NCBI GenBank assembly: GCA_018882645.1
Contig: VERM01000005.1
Coordinates: forward strand, 1 to 19,571
DNA length: 19,571 nt
Origin: Ferruginibacter sp.
GTDB taxonomy: Bacteria; Bacteroidota; Bacteroidia; Chitinophagales; Chitinophagaceae
Direction: 5' to 3'
Position 1 is the first letter of the stretch, and the number at the start of each line of letters is the position of its first letter. A model generated the notes under the pieces. The model searched no databases and was not told the origin of the DNA. It saw only the letters and a program-made list of their open reading frames with translations. The position numbers and the translations under genes are program-made. This document shows, piece by piece, positions 1-7,482 of this stretch.

Positions 1-1
1 A

Positions 2-556
2 GAATATACTGTGGATACTGATGATGGCGTCAGGGCAGATACCAATTTGAATAGTCTATCCAAATTGAAGCCGTCTTTTGCCAGTGGCGGTAGTGTTACG
101 GCCGGGAATTCATCGCAAACCAGTGACGGTGCTGCTTTTGTGATTGTGATGAGTGAAAAATTGACTCAACAGTTGAATCTCAAACCCCTCGCCCGCCTCG
201 TCAGTTGCGCCACCGCCGGCGTTCATCCCCGCCTGATGGGCATCGGACCCGTAGAGGCAGTACCCAAAGCACTCAAACAAGCCAACCTCAATCTCTCCAA
301 TATTGATTTGATTGAACTCAATGAAGCTTTTGCTTCACAGTCTCTGGCCGTTATCAGAGCTCTTCATTTTAATCCTGAAATTGTCAATATCAATGGTGGC
401 GCCATCGCTCTCGGACACCCCCTGGGTTGTACAGGATGTAAGCTCACCATTCAAAGTATTCACGACTTAAAAAGGCTCCAAAAAAAATATAGCCTTGTTA
501 CCGCCTGTGTCGGCGGAGGGCAGGGAATAGCAGGAATCATTGAGAATATTGATTAA
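2..556 (+). CDS. Thiolase (acetyl-CoA acyltransferase), C-terminal part, 5'-truncated by window edge
   Basis: This is the C-terminal 184 codons or so of a thiolase, which condenses two acyl-CoAs or cleaves 3-ketoacyl-CoA in fatty-acid or acetoacetyl-CoA metabolism. The frame is open from base 2, so the real start lies outside the window; the internal GTG at 11 is not a start. Visible family landmarks are the [12 protein letters not shown] segment, the NEAFA motif, the [11 protein letters not shown] block carrying the catalytic His, and the C-terminal CVGGGQG block carrying the second active-site Cys (usually CxGxGxG). The N-terminal domain with the acyl-accepting Cys is not visible. Whether it is a biosynthetic (AtoB/PhaA) or degradative (FadA) thiolase cannot be decided from this half. 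About 80 bases (181-260) are far more GC-rich than the rest of the gene. The TonB-receptor promoter begins 46 bases after the stop, so the two genes are probably separate units. Confidence 0.93.
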   Translation, partial: EYTVDTDDGVRADTNLNSLSKLKPSFASGGSVTAGNSSQTSDGAAFVIVMSEKLTQQLNLKPLARLVSCATAGVHPRLMGIGPVEAVPKALKQANLNLSNIDLIELNEAFASQSLAVIRALHFNPEIVNINGGAIALGHPLGCTGCKLTIQSIHDLKRLQKKYSLVTACVGGGQGIAGIIENID

Positions 557-601
557 CCGACCCGCATACCCAGCGAATAATGTGAATTTTAACAATAATA
601 A

Positions 602-632
602 TTTGCAACGTTGTTACAATTTATTAAATTTG
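602..632 (+). promoter_or_regulatory. Bacteroidota-type promoter for the TonB receptor gene
   Basis: TTTG at 602-605 (-33 element), a 19-base spacer, and TAAATTTG at 625-632 (-7 element, consensus TAnnTTTG) match the promoter described for Bacteroides and Flavobacterium. The predicted transcript would start near 639, giving a leader of about 34 bases before the TTG start at 673. It is the only place in the window where I see both elements at the right spacing. Two inverted-repeat dyads overlap both elements, which suggests that a repressor blocks RNA polymerase here. The assignment is by eye. Confidence 0.7.
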
Positions 633-646
633 CAACAGTATTTCAA
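603..646. promoter_or_regulatory. Two tandem 17-bp dyads, candidate metalloregulator (Fur/Zur-family) operators
   Basis: Dyad 1 (603-619) is TTGCAAC-GTT-GTTACAA, with 6 of 7 arm positions complementary. Dyad 2 (630-646) is TTGCAAC-AGT-ATTTCAA, with 5 of 7. Their left arms are identical and start exactly 27 bases apart. Dyad 1 covers the -33 element, dyad 2 covers the end of the -7 element and the predicted transcription start. The symmetry and position are seen in the sequence. The idea that a Fur-family protein such as Zur binds here is an inference from the downstream receptor, which resembles metal-uptake TonB receptors. No regulator gene is present in the window. Confidence 0.5.
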
Positions 647-672
647 AAAATTCCTGTCTAACTTTTATTGGT

Positions 673-2997
673 TTGAAAAAAATCATTGCCATATCAACAC
701 TCTTATTTATGTCCGGCATTGCATTGGCTCAAAATTGCAACTGGAATATCAATGGTCATGTTCACTCCGATCAGTCACATGAAGTGTTGTCGAATGCAAG
801 TATTTTTTTGCTCGAATCCAATCTTACCATACAAACCGATGAAAATGGTGATTTTTCGATAAAAAATTTATGTGATGGTATTTACACAATTGTGGTTCAT
901 CATATCAATTATGATTCTGTGGTACAAAAAGTTTCTGTCAGTAAAAACATACATGTTGATATAGATCTTATGTTGAACAGTCATTTACTCAAGGAAGTGA
1001 TTGTAAGCGGACAAAAGAAAAATATCAATACAGGAATAAGGCAGGAATTGTCGGATACCAAATTGTTTCAAACAAGAGGCTCCTCACTGGCTGAAGCTTT
1101 GAGCAAAATGAACGGAGTAACGCTCTTGCAGACGGGCTCCACCATTTCTAAGCCCGTGATTCATGGTCTGCATGGTAACAGAATTCTTACAATAGTCAAC
1201 GGTGTTCGTCAGGAAGGTCAGCAATGGGGCAATGAACACGCTCCCGAAATCGATCCTTTTATAGCCGACAAACTTACAGTCATCAAAGGTGTCGATCAGC
1301 TGAAATATGGCTCAGATGCCATTGGAGGCGTAGTTTTGGTTGAACCCAAATCATTACGGAATTCCGCAGGGATGAATGCCGAATTCAATAGTGTATATTT
1401 TTCCAACAACAGGCAGTATGTGTTTTCCGGCATTTATGAACAACAATTAAAAAGGTTCTCCGGTGTCACCTGGCGTTTACAGGGTACTTATAAAAAAGCT
1501 GCCAATGTGACTACGCCAAACTACACCCTGAACAACACCGCTCAGGAAGAAAAAAATTTTTCAGCTTCATTAGCCTGGAGAAAGGAACATTTTAATACCG
1601 AATTGTTTTACAGTTATTTCGACACTCAGCTCGGTATTTTTTCAGGTGCACATATTGGAAATTTAGCAGACTTACTGAAAGCCATAGACGCTCCTCGGCC
1701 TGATCCTGTTTATACCGGCCGACAATCCTATGCAATATCCCGTCCAAGCCAGGATGTAAAACATCAATTGCTGCAATGGAAAACAGGTTTTGATATCAGC
1801 AATCATACATTTACGATTTTGCTTTCCGGTCAATTCAATCAAAGAAAAGAATTTGACGTGGTAAGAAATCCGGCCAGTAAGTCTCCCCAAATTGACTTAT
1901 CGGTAAATACATTTTCAGAACAGATCAGCTGGGAACATCCCAAATACAATGGATTCTCAGGTACTGGAGGAATTACTGCAACACAACAAAACAATAGCTA
2001 TACCGGTCGTTATCTGATACCCAACTATATGCTTTACTCTTATGGCGTTTTTTACATTGAAAAATGGAATCAACAAAACTGGGATGTACAGGCAGGGTTG
2101 AGGTTCGACAATAAGTCAATATACACTACAAGGTTATTGTTTGGAGGAAATACTATTGATAAATATTCATTTCATTTCAATACGTATGCAGCCTCATTGA
2201 ATACGGGATATAAAATAGTACCCGAATGGAAAGTGAATAGCTGTTTTTCGCTGTCCACCCGCTCACCCCATGTTAATGAACTGCTGACCAACGGTTTGCA
2301 CCATGGCACTGCAACTTATGAAGTGGGTGACATCAATCTTGTTCCGGAAGTATCACGAAATTTTTCTTTCAATTCAAACTATACTACCCACAACAAAAAT
2401 ATTTCGCTTGAGTTTTCTGTTTATTACAATCATATCGATAATTTTATTTATCAGCAACCTAAACCTGATGAGCCGGTATTAACCATCAGGGGCGCATTCC
2501 CTAAAGTTGTGTATGCATCTACAAATGCCGCATTGAGTGGGTTTGATTTTTCTTCTTACTGGAATATTTATTCCGGACTGTCTCTTAGAAACAAATACAG
2601 TATACTTCGGGCAAGGAATCTGAATACAAATGACTGGCTGATATGGATGCCATCCGACCGAATTGAAAATGAAATCGCCTGGAACTTCAATGATTCAAAA
2701 AAGTTCGTCAACACATCATTCAGCATTTCAACACAACATGTGCTGTTTCAGAAAAGAACACCCGATAATTCATTGGTAAAGCAGGATTATAAATCACCTC
2801 CTCCGGGATATAATCTTTTGCATGCTGATTTTATTACCTCTTTCCATATGGGCTCGGTTCCGCTGACGCTGAATTTGAGTTGTCGTAATCTTCTGAATAC
2901 TGCTTATCGCGAATATCTAAATAGTTTCAGGTACTTCACAGACGAAATCGGCAGAAACTTTATCATTCGTTTAAAAATCAATATTAATCGTTCGTGA
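673..2997 (+). CDS. TonB-dependent outer-membrane receptor, possibly for a metal (ZnuD-like plug)
   Basis: Outer-membrane active-transport receptor of 774 residues, powered through TonB-ExbBD. The TTG start at 673 is chosen because it gives a typical signal peptide (MKKIIAIST..., cleavage near residue 19-20) and no ATG fits. Order of parts: carboxypeptidase-regulatory-like beta domain (about 26-101, common in Bacteroidota receptors), a possible TonB box around KEVIVSG (107-113), plug domain (about 125-228, with the HGLHGNRI stretch and a GQQWGNEHAPEID stretch), then a 22-strand-type barrel to the C terminus. The plug pattern with NGxRQEGQQWG resembles receptors related to the zinc receptor ZnuD, but substrate assignment is an inference; copper or a small organic ligand remains possible. 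It ends FIIRLKININRS rather than on an aromatic residue. A lipoprotein gene follows after 44 bases and is probably co-transcribed. Confidence 0.9.
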   Translation: MKKIIAISTLLFMSGIALAQNCNWNINGHVHSDQSHEVLSNASIFLLESNLTIQTDENGDFSIKNLCDGIYTIVVHHINYDSVVQKVSVSKNIHVDIDLMLNSHLLKEVIVSGQKKNINTGIRQELSDTKLFQTRGSSLAEALSKMNGVTLLQTGSTISKPVIHGLHGNRILTIVNGVRQEGQQWGNEHAPEIDPFIADKLTVIKGVDQLKYGSDAIGGVVLVEPKSLRNSAGMNAEFNSVYFSNNRQYVFSGIYEQQLKRFSGVTWRLQGTYKKAANVTTPNYTLNNTAQEEKNFSASLAWRKEHFNTELFYSYFDTQLGIFSGAHIGNLADLLKAIDAPRPDPVYTGRQSYAISRPSQDVKHQLLQWKTGFDISNHTFTILLSGQFNQRKEFDVVRNPASKSPQIDLSVNTFSEQISWEHPKYNGFSGTGGITATQQNNSYTGRYLIPNYMLYSYGVFYIEKWNQQNWDVQAGLRFDNKSIYTTRLLFGGNTIDKYSFHFNTYAASLNTGYKIVPEWKVNSCFSLSTRSPHVNELLTNGLHHGTATYEVGDINLVPEVSRNFSFNSNYTTHNKNISLEFSVYYNHIDNFIYQQPKPDEPVLTIRGAFPKVVYASTNAALSGFDFSSYWNIYSGLSLRNKYSILRARNLNTNDWLIWMPSDRIENEIAWNFNDSKKFVNTSFSISTQHVLFQKRTPDNSLVKQDYKSPPPGYNLLHADFITSFHMGSVPLTLNLSCRNLLNTAYREYLNSFRYFTDEIGRNFIIRLKININRS

Positions 2998-3041
2998 TGA
3001 TACATTCAAACAAATTCTTAATCAATAAAAAAACAAAAAGT

Positions 3042-3617
3042 ATGAAACATTTATTAAAATCAGCGTTACCCATTTTTATGTTTTCAGGTTTATTGTTATT
3101 AAGTTCATGTAAAAAAGATACACCTCCGGAGCCCAATGAAGAGGAGTTGATCACAACTGTTGAATTGGACTTCATCCCGGAGGGCGGAACAGATGCCGAC
3201 GAAATTTCCTTTGAATGGAAAGATCTGGATGGCAACGGAATTCCTAATGAGATAGATCCGATTATACTGGACAAAGGAAAAAAATATAATGTAGAAATAG
3301 AGGTGTACAATAAATCTGTGATCCCGGAAGAAGACATTACTGAGGAAATTGAAAGTGAAAAAGAAAGCCATCGTTTTTATTATATTCCCGAACCGGCAGG
3401 CTTGCTGACCATAAATGGATTTGATAAGGATGTCAATAATGTTTCCGTAGGACTAAAAAGCATTTGGGAAACTTCAGCCAATGTTGCAACAGGTGAAATC
3501 AGAGTGGTATTGAGACACTATGCCGGCACCCCTCCGAATAAACTGGAAAATGATGCTGTGGACAGTCCGAAATCATCAACAGATATCGATATTACATTTC
3601 CTGTTGAAATCAAATAA
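3042..3617 (+). CDS. Small outer-membrane/periplasmic lipoprotein partner of the TonB receptor
   Basis: A 191-residue lipoprotein. The ATG at 3042 is preferred over upstream in-frame codons because it starts directly at the signal peptide, which ends in a lipobox LSSC with the lipidated Cys at residue 23. The mature part is acidic, with a glutamate-rich stretch after the Cys, then a beta-rich domain with TTVELDF.., WKDLDGNG and an acidic ITEEIESEKESH segment. Similar proteins in Bacteroidota are, as I recall, annotated as 'type 1 periplasmic binding fold superfamily protein'; I cannot check that and the name says little about function. Its position 44 bases after a TonB-receptor gene, sharing its promoter, and followed by a terminator, suggests a substrate-capturing accessory of that receptor. 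WKDLDGNG and several acidic clusters could bind a divalent cation, which is inference only. Confidence 0.8.
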   Translation: MKHLLKSALPIFMFSGLLLLSSCKKDTPPEPNEEELITTVELDFIPEGGTDADEISFEWKDLDGNGIPNEIDPIILDKGKKYNVEIEVYNKSVIPEEDITEEIESEKESHRFYYIPEPAGLLTINGFDKDVNNVSVGLKSIWETSANVATGEIRVVLRHYAGTPPNKLENDAVDSPKSSTDIDITFPVEIK

Positions 3618-3631
3618 ATTTCATACTACAC

Positions 3632-5452
3632 TTAAAGGAGGCCATTGGTCTCCTTTTTTCTTTCTCCTATTTGCTGCCGCCACATAGCATAGTAAAGTCC
3701 TTTCTCTTCAAGCAACTTTTCGTGGGAGCCGGTTTCTACCACATCGCCTTTTTCCAGTACATAAATTTTATCGGCATGCATGATGGTACTCAAACGATGG
3801 GCAATCAGAATGGTTATCTGTTCTTTCCTGGAGGAAATCTCTCTGATTGTATTGGATATTTCTTCTTCCGTAAGCGAATCTAGAGCCGAAGTGGCTTCAT
3901 CAAAAATCAAAAGACGGGGTTTTCTTAATAAGGCTCTTGCAATGGAAATCCTTTGTTTTTCACCTCCGCTCAATTTGAATCCTCCTTCGCCGATAATGGT
4001 ATCAATGCCTTTGTCTGCCCGGGAAAGCAGGCTGTTGCAGGATGCTTTTTGAAGTGCTTCGTTTATTTCCAGGTCTGTGGCATCAGGTTGTACGAACTGC
4101 AGATTTTCTTTGATCGTTCCGCTGAATAAATTCGTGTCTTGAGTTACGAATCCGATTTGCTTTCTGAGGTCGTCAAAATGAATTTCAGTCTCATCCATTC
4201 CATTGTATAGGATTTTCCCGTTTAAAGGCCTGTACAATCCTACCAATAATTTCATTAATGTTGACTTTCCGCTGCCGCTGGGGCCAACGAATGCGATGGT
4301 TTCGCCTTTACTGACATCGAAATGGATGCCATTGATGGCATTATGTGAAGCAGTCTGATGTTTGAATGAAACACTGTTGAATGATAAAGTGTTTATCTCT
4401 CCCAGTTTTTTAGGATTAACAGGTTCAGCTTCAGGAGATTTTTTCATCAGCTTGTCGAAATTATTCAGCGACGCCTCAGCTTCTCTGTATGAAAGGATGA
4501 TGTTGCCTATTTCCTGCAATGGGCCGAATACAAAAAATGAAAAGATTTGCATCGTAACCAACTGTCCTGCATCCATTTGATTGTGAAAGATCAGCCACAT
4601 TAAAATAAATAAAATCACCTGTCTGAGTGTATTTACCATTGTGCCCTGCAAAAAACTGATGCTTCGGATTCGTTTTACTTTCGTTAATTCCAATCCCAGG
4701 ATTTTGTAAGTGTTTTTATTGAGGCGTTCTATTTCCTGTTTGGTCAGACCGAGGCTTTTTACCAGCTCGATGTTTCTCAATGATTCGGTGGTAGAGCCGG
4801 CTAGTGCGGTGGTTTCTTTTACGATGTTTTTTTGAATATTCTTTATTCTTTTACTCAGCTTGTTGGTAATGAATGAGAGGATGCCAATACCAATCAGATA
4901 GGAAACAGGAATACGCCAGTTGATAAATACGGCGGCATAAATGAAAACAAAAACAATTCCTATAATGATTCCAAAAAGAATGTTGATGAAGTTGGTCATG
5001 AATTTTTCTACATCAGATCTTACTTTAGTGAGGACAGAGAGGGTTTCTCCGCTTCGTTGTTCTTCAAACTCTTGATAGGGTAATTTCATCGCGTGTTGCA
5101 GCCCGTCGGTAAATACTTTGGCTCCGAATTTTTGTATGATAAGGTTTAAAAAATAATCCTGAAAAGCTTTGGCGATTCGGCTGATCATGGCAACGGAAAT
5201 GGAGAAAATAAGAATGTAGTATACTCCCAGTTGAAAATAGGGACTTCCTTTTCTGTCGATGGTCTTGAAACTCCAAAAAAATTCATTTGCACCAAATGAA
5301 TCCGGAGTGGAATGTTGGTCGCCGGCCAGATTAACAAGTTTGCCTAAAAGTATGGGGTCAATTAAAGAAAAACCGATATTGATGCCGGCCATAAGAAGCG
5401 TAAATACAACCAGCCATTGATGAGGTTTCAGATAGCGAAGTAAAATTTTCAT
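3632..5452 (-). CDS. ABC exporter, fused permease-ATPase (MsbA/multidrug type)
   Basis: A 606-residue half-transporter that should work as a homodimer in the inner membrane, exporting lipids, drugs or peptides with ATP. Residues about 1-330 form an ABC type-1 exporter membrane domain with several hydrophobic segments (around 13-40, 75-92, 155-175, 182-195, 275-290, 300-320). The nucleotide-binding domain has every catalytic motif: Walker A GPSGSGKST (390-398), Q-loop Gln 438, signature LSGGE (494-498), Walker B LLIFDE (514-519) with the catalytic Glu, D-loop SALD, and H-loop His 552. The start is the ATG at 5452. Substrate cannot be inferred. It is divergent from the next operon, whose ABC protein is degenerate, with 245 bases between them. 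Its last seven or eight codons contain the terminator of the convergent lipoprotein gene. Confidence 0.93.
   Translation of the reverse strand: MKILLRYLKPHQWLVVFTLLMAGINIGFSLIDPILLGKLVNLAGDQHSTPDSFGANEFFWSFKTIDRKGSPYFQLGVYYILIFSISVAMISRIAKAFQDYFLNLIIQKFGAKVFTDGLQHAMKLPYQEFEEQRSGETLSVLTKVRSDVEKFMTNFINILFGIIIGIVFVFIYAAVFINWRIPVSYLIGIGILSFITNKLSKRIKNIQKNIVKETTALAGSTTESLRNIELVKSLGLTKQEIERLNKNTYKILGLELTKVKRIRSISFLQGTMVNTLRQVILFILMWLIFHNQMDAGQLVTMQIFSFFVFGPLQEIGNIILSYREAEASLNNFDKLMKKSPEAEPVNPKKLGEINTLSFNSVSFKHQTASHNAINGIHFDVSKGETIAFVGPSGSGKSTLMKLLVGLYRPLNGKILYNGMDETEIHFDDLRKQIGFVTQDTNLFSGTIKENLQFVQPDATDLEINEALQKASCNSLLSRADKGIDTIIGEGGFKLSGGEKQRISIARALLRKPRLLIFDEATSALDSLTEEEISNTIREISSRKEQITILIAHRLSTIMHADKIYVLEKGDVVETGSHEKLLEEKGLYYAMWRQQIGERKKETNGLL
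3634..3659 (+). terminator. Intrinsic terminator of the receptor-lipoprotein operon
   Basis: A 10-bp stem (3634-3643 with 3647-3656, one G-U pair) around the loop ATT is followed by a T-rich tract running to about 3663. The polarity fits termination of plus-strand transcription after the lipoprotein stop at 3617. Almost all of it lies within the last codons of the convergent ABC transporter gene, whose stop codon is at 3632-3634. On the minus strand the hairpin is not followed by a U tract. Confidence 0.75.
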
Positions 5453-5630
5453 TCGATTAAGTTCGTTTGTTGATGATGGGCCTTGCCTTCCTTAATTCAT
5501 TGATTATCTTACGGGTGTTGGATTTCAATAAAAATGTTAAGATATGTTAAATATGCCGTTTAAATTAACAAATTTGCACTTATTGTGTTATTAATGCCTG
5601 ATCGATAACAGCTGATAAGGATATGTTGAC

Positions 5631-5638
5631 TATATTTG
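5631..5638 (+). promoter_or_regulatory. Possible -7 promoter box (TATATTTG) for the ABC-HlyD-TolC operon
   Basis: TATATTTG fits the TAnnTTTG -7 consensus and would place the transcript start about 53 bases before the ATG at 5698. I see no TTTG or TTG at the expected 19-20-base spacing upstream, so it is a half match. The rest of the 245-base divergent intergenic region (5453-5697) holds no gene I can support and no clear promoter for the minus-strand exporter. Confidence 0.35.
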
Positions 5639-5697
5639 CAAAAGTTCAATTTTAGCTGATTGTCAACTCTCTTTGAAAGAAATTAAAGCTATATATA

Positions 5698-7425
5698 ATG
5701 GCAGATCAAACTGCATATAAATATGTTTTTGCCCAGCCGATCCGTCGCATCTATCAGGTTATTAAACTTGAGAAGAATGAAATTTCTTCCATATACTTTT
5801 ACACAATCATCAGCGGTCTTATTCAATTGTCACTGCCGATAGGAATACAGTCTATCATTAGTTTTGTATTGGGCGGAGCAATGTCCGCTTCTTTGATTTT
5901 TCTAATTGTTTTGGTAGTTCTGGGTGTATTTCTTGGTGGCTTGTTGCAAGTCAACCAAATGAAACTAATTGAAAAGATTGAACAAAAGTTATTTGTGCGG
6001 TATTCTTTGGAATTTTCAGATCGTATACCTCGCTTTAATTTACAGCACACCGGAGGTAAACATTTACCTGAATTGGTCAATCGTTTTTTTGATGCCGCAT
6101 CTTTGCAAAAAGGAGTTTCCAAATTATTACTGGAGATACCGGCTGCAACCATTCAGATTTTTTTCGGTTTGATATTGTTGTGTTTCTATCATTCGGTATT
6201 CATCTTTTTTGGAGTTACTTTAATAGCTATTATCTATCTGATTCTAAGAACTACCAGTACCAAAGGAATGGAATCCAGTTTGTATGAAAGTGATTACAAG
6301 TACAAAGTTGCAGGATGGCTGGAAGAGATGGCGAGGGTAGTCAATTCATTTAAGTTTTCCCGAAGCCGGAGTCTGGCCGTTGAAAGAACAGATCATTTGG
6401 TTACAGGCTATTTAAAAAACCGTACGAATCACTTCAAAGTTTTATTGAAACAATACTGGACGCTTATTGCATTCAAAATTATCATCACTGCTTCAATGCT
6501 TATTGTTGGAAGTATACTCCTAGTGGATCAGCAGTTGAATATTGGGCAGTTCATTGCAGCGGAGATTGTCATATTAATGGTCATTGGTTCAGTTGAGAAG
6601 TTGATTACCAATCTTGATAACGTCTATGATGTGCTCACTTCAGTTGAAAAGCTTGGAAAAGTTACAGATATGCCATTGGAGGGAAATGGAACAGTTGATT
6701 TGCCGAACGAATCAACCGGACTTAATGTTGAAGCGACTAATTTAACATTCAGTTATTCGGATGATTCTGGTAATAAAGCATTGAATGATATTACGTTTCA
6801 AGCTAAATCCGGAGAGAAAATATGTCTTATGGGAAGGGCCGGATCCGGGAAGTCGACTATTATTAAAATTTTATCAGGAGCGTTCAGAGAGTTCGAGGGT
6901 GCTGTTACCATCAATAATCTCTCCATACATAATTATGAACTTTATTCTTTAAGAACACAAATCGGCGTGCTGTTTAGTCATCAGGATATTTTCGAAGGAA
7001 CGCTGATGGAAAATATCACTATGGGTGCAAAAAATATTCCTATACAGCACATTCTTCAGCTTGCCGAAAAAGTTGGATTGAAAAGTTACATAGCCAATTT
7101 ACCTGAAGGATTTGATACCAAACTGGATCCTGCCGGAACTAAATTGTCCAATAAAGTCATTCAAAAGATTTTATTGCTTCGCGGTATGTTAAGCCACCCC
7201 AGATTGTTGCTGCTGGAAAATCCTTTTGAGGGACTGGAGGATAACGTGAAGACTTCGGTAGTTGATTATCTCTTTACTGGTTTATCTGCATCAACTGCAT
7301 TCGTTTGTTCCAATGATATTTCTTTTGCATCCAAATGTGATAAAATAATTTACATGGATCAGGGAAAAATCTTAGCCATGGGAAAATGGGAAGAGGTTCA
7401 ATCAAAGATTTCTTTTAATGATTGA
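5698..7425 (+). CDS. ABC transporter permease-ATPase with degenerate ATPase motifs (type I secretion/efflux-like operon)
   Basis: A 575-residue inner-membrane ABC protein without the N-terminal C39 peptidase domain found in many HlyB-like exporters. Residues about 20-310 form the exporter-type membrane domain with hydrophobic segments near 28-55, 62-85, 148-185 and 255-305. The ATPase domain keeps a good Walker A (GRAGSGKST, 379-387), but the signature is LSNKV (483-487) instead of LSGGQ, Walker B reads LLLLEN (503-508) so the catalytic Glu position is Asn 508, and the H-loop position is Asn 539 (CSND instead of AHR). Hydrolysis by the standard mechanism therefore looks weak or absent, although ATP may still bind. 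The reading frame is intact and the rest of the domain is well formed, which argues against a decaying pseudogene. It is followed by an HlyD-type and a TolC-type gene. The start is the ATG at 5698. Confidence 0.88.
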   Translation: MADQTAYKYVFAQPIRRIYQVIKLEKNEISSIYFYTIISGLIQLSLPIGIQSIISFVLGGAMSASLIFLIVLVVLGVFLGGLLQVNQMKLIEKIEQKLFVRYSLEFSDRIPRFNLQHTGGKHLPELVNRFFDAASLQKGVSKLLLEIPAATIQIFFGLILLCFYHSVFIFFGVTLIAIIYLILRTTSTKGMESSLYESDYKYKVAGWLEEMARVVNSFKFSRSRSLAVERTDHLVTGYLKNRTNHFKVLLKQYWTLIAFKIIITASMLIVGSILLVDQQLNIGQFIAAEIVILMVIGSVEKLITNLDNVYDVLTSVEKLGKVTDMPLEGNGTVDLPNESTGLNVEATNLTFSYSDDSGNKALNDITFQAKSGEKICLMGRAGSGKSTIIKILSGAFREFEGAVTINNLSIHNYELYSLRTQIGVLFSHQDIFEGTLMENITMGAKNIPIQHILQLAEKVGLKSYIANLPEGFDTKLDPAGTKLSNKVIQKILLLRGMLSHPRLLLLENPFEGLEDNVKTSVVDYLFTGLSASTAFVCSNDISFASKCDKIIYMDQGKILAMGKWEEVQSKISFND

Positions 7426-7482
7426 AGGTAACTTAACTCAAAATGACTCATCAAAAAAACCAGATAATAAAATCATAAACAA

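Noticed and set aside
540..782. 80-residue open frame across the thiolase end and the TonB-receptor start
   Set aside because: It covers the promoter and operators and then runs out of frame inside the receptor signal peptide; the composition is not protein-like.
2994..3371. Two minus-strand open frames of 117 and 88 residues over the lipoprotein gene
   Set aside because: They are antisense to a convincing lipoprotein with lipobox and have no recognisable features or promoter.
5823..6172. Alternative-frame open frames over the degenerate ABC gene, which might suggest a frameshifted or broken gene
   Set aside because: The main frame is open from 5698 to 7425 with a complete membrane domain and ATPase domain; the other frames show no domain.
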